A stretch of DNA of 64,000 nucleotides, taken from assembly GCF_030646165.1 (NCBI RefSeq), contig NZ_JAUTDO010000009.1:1-64000 (forward strand), read 5' to 3'. The position numbers and the translations under genes were made by a program. This document shows, piece by piece, positions 1 through 7,020 of this stretch. Origin of the DNA: Conexibacter sp. CPCC 206217. GTDB taxonomy: Bacteria; Actinomycetota; Thermoleophilia; Solirubrobacterales; Solirubrobacteraceae. Position 1 is the stretch's first letter. Each line of letters begins with the position of its first letter. The notes under the pieces were generated by a model that made no database searches, was not told the DNA's origin, and was given only the letters and a program-made list of their open reading frames with translations.

Positions 1-1
1 C

Positions 2-1273
2 CCGCCCGCCGCCGCCACCGCGCCCCCGCCCGCCGCCGCGCCGCCCGGCCCCGCGCCGCCGCTCCCGCCCCTCGGCGACCCCCTCGCCATCGCTCTCGCC
101 GCAGCCGCCGCCACCCCCGAACCCGTCCCGCCCCCGCTCGCCGAGACCGACGACGCCGACTGGATCTTCACGAGCGGCACGACCGGGACGCCGAAGGCGG
201 TCGCGCTGACGCATGGCGGCTCGGTCGCGTGCGGGCACCAGGCGATCCCGCTGTGGGGGCTCGACGACCAGAGCGTCTACCAGTCGTTCGCGCCGTTCTT
301 CACCAGCACCGGCTGCCACACGAACCTGCTCGCCTGCCTCGCCGCCGGCTGCACGTACGTCGTCGAGCCGGAGTTCGACGTGCGCGGCACGCTGGAGCGG
401 ATGCAGCGCCACGGCGCGACGTCGGTCTTCCTGATCTCCAGCGTCCTGCAGCTGATCTTCGACCGCCTCGGCCCGCAGGCGCTGACGCAGTACGACCTGC
501 CGCGGCTCAGACGCGTCTGTTACGGCGGCCAGCCCGCCAGTCCCGCCTTCTACCGCGAGGTCCATGCCCAGCTCGGCGAGCGCCGGGGTCTGGAGCTGAC
601 GAACGTCTACGGCCTCACCGAGGGTGGCACCGCCGGCACGATGCTGACGCCGGAGGACCACCCGCAGGCGCTGCAGCGGATGGGCTCGCTCGGCCTCTCG
701 ATCGGGCGCACGAGCTTCCACCCATGGAGCGAGCTGGCCGTCCTCGACGCCGACGGCAACCCCGTCGCACAGGGCGCGACGGGCGAGCTGTGCCTGCGCG
801 GACCGAGCACGATGTCGCGCTACGTGCGCGACCCCGCGGCGACGGCCGCCGCCTTCCACGGCGACTGGGTCCGCACGGGCGACATGGTCAGCGCCGACGA
901 CGCCGGCTTCCTCACGTTCGTCGACCGCGACAAGCAACTGATCCGCCGCGGCGGCCTCAACATCTCCTCCGCCGAGGTCGAGGGCGTGCTGGCCGAGCAC
1001 CCGGGCGTGCTGGAGGCGGCCGCGGTGCCGCTGCCCAACCGGATCCTCGGCGAGGACGTGCGCGGCGTCGTCGTGGCGCACGCGCAGGACGGCGGGGCGC
1101 CGCGCCCGACCGAGCGGGAGCTGATCGCCTTCTGCGCCGAACGCCTCGCCGACTACAAGGTGCCGGTCAGGATCGACTTCGTCGACGCGCTCCCGCGCAA
1201 CGGCATGGGGCGCGTGATGAAGGGCGTGCTGACCGGCACCCAGGACTCGCTCACGGCCGCGTCATCGCCCTGA
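2..1273 (+). CDS. AMP-dependent acyl-CoA synthetase/ligase, 5' truncated
   Basis: Class I adenylate-forming enzyme that activates a carboxylic acid with ATP and usually transfers it to CoA. The reading frame is open from the window edge, so the N-terminus is missing. Visible motifs are the P-loop-like TSGTTGTPKAV near 165-200, VYGLTEGG, the DWVRTGD segment, the hinge region around DRDKQLIRRGG, and the C-terminal catalytic lysine in NGMGRVMKG. The early part of the visible frame is very Ala/Pro-rich and probably a linker. The substrate cannot be told from the sequence. It ends 18 bases before the convergent STAS gene. Confidence 0.85.
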   Translation, partial: PPAAATAPPPAAAPPGPAPPLPPLGDPLAIALAAAAATPEPVPPPLAETDDADWIFTSGTTGTPKAVALTHGGSVACGHQAIPLWGLDDQSVYQSFAPFFTSTGCHTNLLACLAAGCTYVVEPEFDVRGTLERMQRHGATSVFLISSVLQLIFDRLGPQALTQYDLPRLRRVCYGGQPASPAFYREVHAQLGERRGLELTNVYGLTEGGTAGTMLTPEDHPQALQRMGSLGLSIGRTSFHPWSELAVLDADGNPVAQGATGELCLRGPSTMSRYVRDPAATAAAFHGDWVRTGDMVSADDAGFLTFVDRDKQLIRRGGLNISSAEVEGVLAEHPGVLEAAAVPLPNRILGEDVRGVVVAHAQDGGAPRPTERELIAFCAERLADYKVPVRIDFVDALPRNGMGRVMKGVLTGTQDSLTAASSP

Positions 1274-1291
1274 TGCGGGTGCGCGCGGCTC

Positions 1292-1639
1292 TCAGAGGCT
1301 GCGCGCCGACGGTGCGCGCTGGAAGCGGCGGCGCCGGCGCGCGGGCCCGGCGCTTGCGCCACCACCGGCGCGGATGTTGAGCGTGTAGCCGTCGGTGTAC
1401 TTGTTCGCCTCGAGCCGGTCGAGCAGTTCCGATCCGCTGGAGCCGACGAAGAGCGCGCCGCGCAGGTCCAGCACTATGTCGGTGAAGCCGCGCGCGACGA
1501 GCCCTTCCAGCTCCTGCTCCAGCGCATGCGCAGCTCGCGCATCGAGGTCCCCGATCGGCGCGACGACGACAGACTCGTTTCCGAGTTCGATGCTGATCTC
1601 GAACCCGGCCGGGATCTCGAGGTGGGGGGAAGCAGACAT
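1292..1639 (-). CDS. STAS-domain protein (anti-sigma factor antagonist)
   Basis: Small single-domain STAS protein of about 115 residues, the type that binds an anti-sigma kinase and releases a sigma factor. The core contains VVVAPIGDLDARAAHALEQE, then DIVLDLRGALFVGSSGSELL, where the serine of VGSSG is in the usual phosphorylated position. I chose the ATG at 1639 because AGGAG lies 8 bases upstream; an ATG at 1663 in the same frame has no such site. The C-terminal tail is Arg/Ala-rich and likely disordered. No partner kinase or sigma factor is in the window. Confidence 0.8.
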   Translation of the reverse strand: MSASPHLEIPAGFEISIELGNESVVVAPIGDLDARAAHALEQELEGLVARGFTDIVLDLRGALFVGSSGSELLDRLEANKYTDGYTLNIRAGGGASAGPARRRRRFQRAPSARSL

Positions 1640-1689
1640 GACGGGCACTCCTGGCAGCGGCACTGAGACTGGAACTCCGTGGTAGGGCC

Positions 1690-1715
1690 TACCCAGCGAG
1701 CGAGATTTGGAAAAG
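1690..1715 (-). promoter_or_regulatory. possible SigB/SigF-type promoter for the STAS gene
   Basis: On the minus strand CTTTTCC (1715-1709) is followed after 14 bases by GGGTA (1694-1690), resembling the GTTT-N13-17-GGGTA promoters of general-stress sigma factors. The GGGTA lies in a short palindrome, GGTAGGGCCTACC, at 1681-1693. Only the pattern is seen; the assignment is tentative. Confidence 0.3.
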
Positions 1716-1770
1716 TGGCGTGTAAGGGGACTCCGGCCCTGTTTTCTGGAACGTGCTTTTGTGGATGGAC

Positions 1771-2826
1771 ATGCTCACCGTGAATGCTTATGCCGCCACT
1801 GCGGCGACCGACCCGCTCGCTCCGGCCACGATTGATCGTCGCGACGTCGGACCGCACGACGTGCTGATCGAGATCAAGTACGCCGGGATCTGCCATTCGG
1901 ACATCCACACCGTGCGCGGTGAGTGGGGTCCGGCGTCGTATCCGCTCGTCCCCGGTCATGAGATCGCCGGCATCGTCGCCGAGGTCGGTTCCGCCGTCAC
2001 CAAGCACGCCGTCGGCGAGCGCGTCGGCGTCGGCTGCATGGTCGACTCCTGCCGCGAGTGCGACAACTGCCGCAAGGGTGAGGAGCAGTACTGCATCCCC
2101 GGCAACATCCTCACGTACGCCGGCATCGGCAGAGACGGCCAGGTCACGCAGGGCGGCTACTCGACCCACATCGTCGTGACCGAGGACTTCGTCGTGAAGA
2201 TCCCGGAGGGGATCCCGCTCGACGCCGCCGCGCCGCTGCTGTGCGCCGGCATCACGACGTACTCGCCGCTGCGCCATTGGGGCGCCGGCCCCGGCAGGCA
2301 CGTCGCGGTCGTCGGGCTCGGCGGGCTCGGTCACATGGCGGTGAAGATCGCGCACGCGATGGGCGCCGAGGTGACGGTCCTCTCGCAGTCGCTGAAGAAG
2401 CAGGACGACGGTCTGCGCCTCGGTGCCGACCACTACTACGCCACGAGCGATCCGGAGACGTTCAGAGCGCTCGCCGGCACGTTCGACCTGATCGTCAACA
2501 CGGTCAGCGCGGCGGTCGACCTCAACGCCTTCGTCTCGCTGCTGGCGCTCGACGGCGCGCTCGTCAACGTCGGCGCCCCGCCGGAGCCGATGGCGATCAA
2601 CGCGTTCTCGCTGATCCTGCGCCGCCGCTCGTTCGCCGGATCGAACATCGGCGGCATCCGCGAGACACAGGAGATGCTCGACTTCTGCGCCGAGCATGGG
2701 ATCGGCTCCGAGATCGAGCTGATCGGCGCCGACCAGATCAACGAGGCGTGGGAGCGCGTGCTGGCCTCCGACGTGCGCTACCGCTTCGTGATCGACACCG
2801 CGACGCTCACGCCCGCGCAGGCCTGA
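1771..2826 (+). CDS. zinc-dependent NAD(P) alcohol dehydrogenase (YahK/CAD type)
   Basis: Medium-chain dehydrogenase that oxidises alcohols or reduces aldehydes. The catalytic zinc site shows as CHSDIHTVRGEW and VPGHEIAG; four structural-zinc cysteines lie in CRECDNCRKGEEQYC; the Rossmann glycine motif is VGLGGLGHMAV. The layout matches the YahK/cinnamyl-alcohol dehydrogenase branch, about 350 residues. The frame opens at a GTG at 1753, but ATG 1771 (MLTVNAYAA) matches family N-termini better; neither has a clear ribosome-binding site. The gene stands alone and its in-frame stop runs straight into a decarboxylase remnant. Confidence 0.85.
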   Translation: MLTVNAYAATAATDPLAPATIDRRDVGPHDVLIEIKYAGICHSDIHTVRGEWGPASYPLVPGHEIAGIVAEVGSAVTKHAVGERVGVGCMVDSCRECDNCRKGEEQYCIPGNILTYAGIGRDGQVTQGGYSTHIVVTEDFVVKIPEGIPLDAAAPLLCAGITTYSPLRHWGAGPGRHVAVVGLGGLGHMAVKIAHAMGAEVTVLSQSLKKQDDGLRLGADHYYATSDPETFRALAGTFDLIVNTVSAAVDLNAFVSLLALDGALVNVGAPPEPMAINAFSLILRRRSFAGSNIGGIRETQEMLDFCAEHGIGSEIELIGADQINEAWERVLASDVRYRFVIDTATLTPAQA

Positions 2827-2880
2827 CGCGGCTCAGACGATCGGGCCGTCGCGGCCACGACCCCGTTCACCGCGCCGCTT

Positions 2881-3042
2881 CAGGGCAACATCACACGCGC
2901 GGCGCTCGCGGACGGCCTTCCGCGCGAGGAGATCTGCGAGGCCTTCCTGCAGACCGGCGTCTACGCCGGCGTCCCGACCGCCAACCGTGCGTTCGCGATC
3001 GCCCAACGCGTGCTTGACGAGGTCGAGGCGGACGCCGCCTGA
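2881..3042 (+). pseudogene. carboxymuconolactone decarboxylase-like C-terminal remnant
   Basis: Reading frame 1 encodes QGNITRAALADGLP, then REEICEAFLQTGVYAGVP and TANRAFAIAQRVLDEVE before a stop. This is the C-terminal helix pair of the carboxymuconolactone decarboxylase/alkylhydroperoxidase-like family. No start codon or N-terminal half is present: upstream in the same frame lies the stop of the alcohol dehydrogenase at 2824-2826. It looks like what is left after a deletion that joined the dehydrogenase to this tail. Confidence 0.6.
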
Positions 3043-3138
3043 GGGTCGGCTTCGGTCCGAAGGACAGCTCCAGCGCGAGCTGCGCCGAACGGCTGGAGCG
3101 CGATCGACCTCCAGCCGTTCGACGTCGTCAGGAGCGCG

Positions 3139-4167
3139 TCAGGCCCGCTGCGCCCCGATGCGGACCTGCAGCCGGTCGCGCAGCTGGTCGATGTAGACCG
3201 CGCCGATGATCACCAGGCCGGTGACGACCGTCTGCCAGAACGGCTGTACGCCGATCAGCACCAGGCCGGTCACGAGGATCGACATGATCGAGACGCCGAT
3301 CAGGGTGCCGAAGATGCTGCCCTTGCCGCCGAACAGGCTGGCACCGCCGATCACGACCGCGGCGATCGCGTTCAGCTCGACGCCCTGTCCGGCGTTCGTC
3401 TGCGCGACGCCGAAGCGGCTCAGCACCAGCACGCCGCCGACGCCGGCCAGCAGCCCGGAGATCGCGTAGATCATCACCGTCTGGCGTCTGACGTCGATGC
3501 CCGCGCGGCGCGCGGCCTCGGGGCTGGAGCCGAGCGCGAAGGTGCGCAGGCCGAAGCGCGTCTTGGCCAGCACGATCGCGGCGATCGCCGTCACCGCCAG
3601 CGAGATCAGCACCAGCGTCGAGAGCCAGCCGCCGATCAGGTCGCTGCCGAAGGTCGACAGATCGGCCGGGATCTCGGAGATCTGCTGCCCGTCGTTGACG
3701 AGGTTCGCCGCGCCCTGGGTGATCCCCATCATCCCGAGCGTGACGATGAACGGCGCCAGTCTCAGCCGCGAGATCGCGAGGCCGTTCGCGATCCCGACGA
3801 CGAGGCCGACCGCCAGCGCCGCCGCGACGCCGAGCACGATCGCGACGGTCGCCGAGGAGCCGCCGTCGGTCAGGTCGCGCATCGTCAGCGCGCCGACCAT
3901 CCCGGCGGCCGACACGGTCCCGCCGACCGACAGGTCGATGCCGCCGGAGACGATCACGAACGTCTGCCCGACGGCGAGCGTCAGGATCCCGGTCGCGTAG
4001 ACGCTCGTGGCGATCCAGTTGTCCTGCGTGAAGAAGTCCGACGAGCCGACGCCGAAGAGGATCAGCACGATCAGGAACGCGACCAGCGTCCAGTGGGTCG
4101 CCAGCAGCACGAGCAGTCGGTTGGGCGCCGGCACCGCCTGCTGCGAAGGGGTCTCGGTGGCGCTCAT
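3139..4167 (-). CDS. sugar-type ABC transporter permease (RbsC family)
   Basis: Membrane subunit of a BPD_transp_2-type importer, 342 residues with about ten hydrophobic segments. The family region GGIDLSVGGTVSAAGMVGA is clear, and the C-terminus carries VVIGGASLFGGKGSIFG. The start ATG at 4167 overlaps the stop of the ATPase gene by ATGA, so translation is probably coupled; the much longer open frame upstream is an overlap artefact. It is the last gene of the operon beginning at 12267. Substrate unknown; the family usually carries pentoses, autoinducer-2 or related small polar molecules. Confidence 0.9.
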   Translation of the reverse strand: MSATETPSQQAVPAPNRLLVLLATHWTLVAFLIVLILFGVGSSDFFTQDNWIATSVYATGILTLAVGQTFVIVSGGIDLSVGGTVSAAGMVGALTMRDLTDGGSSATVAIVLGVAAALAVGLVVGIANGLAISRLRLAPFIVTLGMMGITQGAANLVNDGQQISEIPADLSTFGSDLIGGWLSTLVLISLAVTAIAAIVLAKTRFGLRTFALGSSPEAARRAGIDVRRQTVMIYAISGLLAGVGGVLVLSRFGVAQTNAGQGVELNAIAAVVIGGASLFGGKGSIFGTLIGVSIMSILVTGLVLIGVQPFWQTVVTGLVIIGAVYIDQLRDRLQVRIGAQRA

Positions 4168-4937
4168 GAGCCGCGTGCCTCCTGTACGAGGGCCGCGCCC
4201 GTGATCCACTGCACGAGCCGCTCGATGTCGTACTCGCCCGCTCTGAGGTTCGCGACCGATCTCCCGCGCCACAGCACGACGACGCGGTCGCACAGCTCCA
4301 TCACCTGCTGCATGTTGTGCGTGATCAGCATCACGGCGACGCCGCGCCCGGCGACGTCGCGGATCAGGTTGGCGACCTGATCCTGCTGCTCGACGCCGAG
4401 CGCGGCGGTCGGCTCGTCGAGCAGCAGCGCCTTCGAGCTCCAGATCACGGCGCGCGCGATCGCGACGCCCTGGCGCTGGCCGCCCGACAGCTCCGAGCAG
4501 CGTGCCTTGACCGACCGCACGCGCACCGACAGCGACTCCAGCTCCTGCGCCGAGCGGCGCTCCATCTCGCGGCGGTCCAGCCACGCGAGCCAGCGGCCGC
4601 GGGAGGCGAGCCGCTCGCGGCCGAGGAACATGTTCTCCGCGATCGTCAGGTCCGGCGCCAGCGCGAGATCCTGGAAGACCATCTCGATGCCGAGGTCGCG
4701 GGCCTGCAGCGGCGTCTGCAGCCGCTGCGCGACCCCCTCGACGTGCAGCTCGCCGGCGGTCGGCTGGGCCGCGCCGCAGAGGATGCTCGCGAGCGTCGAC
4801 TTGCCGGCGCCGTTGTCCCCGAGCAGGCCGACGATCTCCCCGGGCCGCAGCTCGATGTCGACGCCGTCGAGCGCCCGGATCGCCCCGTACTGCTTGACGA
4901 TCCCGGTCGCTCTGACGGTTGGGGCGGTCTCCGTCAC
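4164..4937 (-). CDS. sugar-type ABC transporter ATP-binding protein (single domain)
   Basis: Nucleotide-binding subunit of 257 residues with Walker A GDNGAGKST, Q-loop MVFQD, signature LSGGQRQGVAIARA, Walker B ALLLDEPTAAL and the switch histidine in LITHN. RbsA proteins usually carry two such domains; this has one, like the FrcA/XylG-like short branch, so it probably acts as a homodimer. ATGA overlaps on both sides bind it tightly to the binding protein and the permease. Confidence 0.92.
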   Translation of the reverse strand: MTETAPTVRATGIVKQYGAIRALDGVDIELRPGEIVGLLGDNGAGKSTLASILCGAAQPTAGELHVEGVAQRLQTPLQARDLGIEMVFQDLALAPDLTIAENMFLGRERLASRGRWLAWLDRREMERRSAQELESLSVRVRSVKARCSELSGGQRQGVAIARAVIWSSKALLLDEPTAALGVEQQDQVANLIRDVAGRGVAVMLITHNMQQVMELCDRVVVLWRGRSVANLRAGEYDIERLVQWITGAALVQEARGS

Positions 4938-5956
4938 TTCGAGTCCTTCGTCGCGTAGTAGAACTCCTGCTTGCTGTCGACGTCGTCGGCGGTTATCGCG
5001 ACCGGGTCCATCGCCACCGTTCTGGGGATGCCGGAGGTCTCGCCTCTGGCGGCCATCACGGCGTATCTGACGGCGAGCCGGCCCTGCTCGGCCGGGTTCT
5101 GCGCCACGACCGCGCGCAGGACGCCGCTTCTCAGCAGGTCGATCTCCTTCGGGCCGGCCTCATAGCCGATCTGCGCGACGCTGTCCTGCTTGTGCAGACC
5201 CTGCAGGCCCTGCGCGGCGTACTCGGTGCAGAAGCTGCACGTGGTGAAGTAGCCGGCGAGGTCGGAGTACTTCGTCATCAGCGTCTGCGCCGTCGTCTGC
5301 GCGCGCGGGAAGTCGGCGCCGACCAGCTCTCTGGCGACGATCTCGACGTCGGGGTATCTCGCCGCCATCTCCTCGTTGAAGCCTCTGGCGCGGTCGTACT
5401 GGACGATGTTGGAGGTGTCGGTGCTGATCGTCGCGACCTGGCCTCTGCCGTCGATCTCTCTCGCCAGCAGGTCGGCCGCGAGTCTGCCGCCGAGCTTGTT
5501 GTTGGACGAGATCTGCGTGACGATGTCGAACGGCGGGTCGGTGACGCTGCTGTCGAAGGTGACGATCGGGATGTCGGCGTCGGCGAACCGTCTGATCGTC
5601 GACGTCATCGCTCTCGGGTCGGCCGGCGCGATCGCCAGCGCGTCCGGTCTCTTGGTCAGCAGCGAGTCGACGACCGGGATCATGTCCTGCGCGGTGAATT
5701 CGTTGGAGGCCTGGTAATCCAACGTGACGCCGAGTCTGTCGGCCTCCTCCTGCGCCCCTTCTCTGACCTTCTGGTAGAAGGCGTCGCTGGCGCTGCCGGT
5801 CGCCATCGCGATCGTCAGGTCACTGCCGCCGCCGCCGCTGCTGGCGCTGGTGGTCGAGTCGTCGTCACTGCTGCTGCCGCAGGCTGCGAGCGCGGCGCTG
5901 GCGGCCAGCACGGCGACCAGCGGAGCGGTGCGGCGGACGATCAGGTTGAGCTTCAT
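4934..5956 (-). CDS. sugar-type ABC transporter substrate-binding lipoprotein (RbsB family)
   Basis: Peripla_BP_4-type binding protein of 340 residues, membrane-anchored through a lipobox (LAAC, Cys26) after a basic N-region and hydrophobic core. The mature part begins with a Ser/Gly/Asp linker and then DLTIAMATGSASDAFYQKV. GGGAGGT lies just upstream of ATG 5956, a strong ribosome-binding site. Arginine codons are odd: I count AGA in 15 of 22. The stop overlaps the ATPase start. The ligand is unknown but should be the substrate of the enzymes encoded upstream in the same operon. Confidence 0.92.
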   Translation of the reverse strand: MKLNLIVRRTAPLVAVLAASAALAACGSSSDDDSTTSASSGGGGSDLTIAMATGSASDAFYQKVREGAQEEADRLGVTLDYQASNEFTAQDMIPVVDSLLTKRPDALAIAPADPRAMTSTIRRFADADIPIVTFDSSVTDPPFDIVTQISSNNKLGGRLAADLLAREIDGRGQVATISTDTSNIVQYDRARGFNEEMAARYPDVEIVARELVGADFPRAQTTAQTLMTKYSDLAGYFTTCSFCTEYAAQGLQGLHKQDSVAQIGYEAGPKEIDLLRSGVLRAVVAQNPAEQGRLAVRYAVMAARGETSGIPRTVAMDPVAITADDVDSKQEFYYATKDSK

Positions 5957-5989
5957 CAGAGACCTCCCGGAAACGGATTCGAGACGTTG

Positions 5990-6005
5990 GCCGGCAGCTG
6001 CCGGC
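5990..6005. other. 16-bp perfect palindrome before the binding-protein gene
   Basis: GCCGGCAGCTGCCGGC lies in the 71-base gap between the cyclase stop and the binding-protein ribosome-binding site. In RNA it can fold into a compact hairpin. It may be an RNA-processing or stability element that raises binding-protein output; a protein operator is also possible. Confidence 0.4.
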
Positions 6006-6027
6006 GGGGTGTGAATGCGACGTGCAC

Positions 6028-7020
6028 CTACGTGATCGCGATCGGGTTCAACGGCGACCCGCTCGCGTTGGTCAGGTTCAACGGGGGGGCTGAGAGGAAG
6101 AAGTCGTAACGGCCGCTGGCGGCGCACGCGTCGGCGATGCCGTCCAGCCACCACAGTTCGCCGAGCGACAGGCCGAGGTCGCGGATCAGCCGCACGTGCA
6201 AGGGGTAGATCGTGCGATTGGGCTCCTCGAACGGCTCGACCTCGACCGCGACGTTGTCGACCGCGAGCGCGGCGATCTCGCGCTCGTGGATCCACTCCAC
6301 GGCGGCGCTGCCGATGCCCGGGGCGCCGACGCTCCAGAACTCGGCCTTGTGCTCGAGCTCGTAGAACCACGGCAGATGGCCCGTGCGCACCAGCAGCAGG
6401 TCGCCGCTGCCGATCTCGACCCCCTGCGCGGCGGCGCAGGCGTCGAGCTCGTCGGGCCCGATCGCGTGGCCGGGCTGCAGCCGCTGCACGCCGTGCAAGC
6501 GCGGCATGTCGAGCAGCACCCCGCGGCCGACGAGCGTCTGGTTCATGCGCTGGATCGAGCAGCGCTGCGCGCCGCCCGAGGCGTCGGCGGTGCCGATCCA
6601 GAAGCCGTTGTAGAAGGTCGCGTCGAAGGCGGCGTGCGCCAGCGCGTCCCACTGCGTGCTGCCCTGCAGCGGCATGTAGATGTAGTCGTCGCTGCCCTGG
6701 TGGCCGGGGTATCTGCGCGCCAGCGGTCCGTTGACGACGAAGTCGGCGCCGGTGTAGGCGTAGTGGTGCACCGGCGGCGTGCGCAGCGGGTGGAACGGCC
6801 CGCCGCGGTCGAGCGGGATCGCGAGGCTGTGGACGCTCCCGTCCTTGATCAGGGTCGCCGCTCTGGCGACATGCGCGGGGGTGATGAAGTTGACGGTGCC
6901 GCGCTCGTCGAGGTCGCCCCAACGGCCCCAGTTGTTCGGCGTGCTCTCGCACTCGGCGCCGATCACGCGGCCGTCGGCGTCGACGCGGTAGGTCGGCGGA
7001 TCCCAGCTCAGGTCGGTCAT
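6028..7020 (-). CDS. cyclase-family metal hydrolase (PF04199-like)
   Basis: Protein of 330 residues resembling the large subgroup of the cyclase/kynurenine-formamidase family, metal-dependent hydrolases of formamides, lactams or lactones. The metal-site region reads PLQGSTQWDALAHAAFD, so the HxGTHxD motif of small formamidases is replaced by STQWD, as in other long members. Further landmarks are LLLVRTGHLPWF and LWWLDGIADACAA. It starts at ATG 7020, overlapping the amidohydrolase-like gene by ATGA. Next to a dimethylformamidase-like gene, hydrolysis of a C-N or ester bond in the same pathway is plausible (inference). Confidence 0.8.
   Translation of the reverse strand: MTDLSWDPPTYRVDADGRVIGAECESTPNNWGRWGDLDERGTVNFITPAHVARAATLIKDGSVHSLAIPLDRGGPFHPLRTPPVHHYAYTGADFVVNGPLARRYPGHQGSDDYIYMPLQGSTQWDALAHAAFDATFYNGFWIGTADASGGAQRCSIQRMNQTLVGRGVLLDMPRLHGVQRLQPGHAIGPDELDACAAAQGVEIGSGDLLLVRTGHLPWFYELEHKAEFWSVGAPGIGSAAVEWIHEREIAALAVDNVAVEVEPFEEPNRTIYPLHVRLIRDLGLSLGELWWLDGIADACAASGRYDFFLSAPPLNLTNASGSPLNPIAIT

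Noticed and set aside
1474..2697. Long open frame antisense to the alcohol dehydrogenase
   Set aside because: It has low-complexity Arg/Asp/Val-rich translation, no family likeness and fully overlaps a gene with complete zinc and Rossmann motifs; it is a product of high GC.
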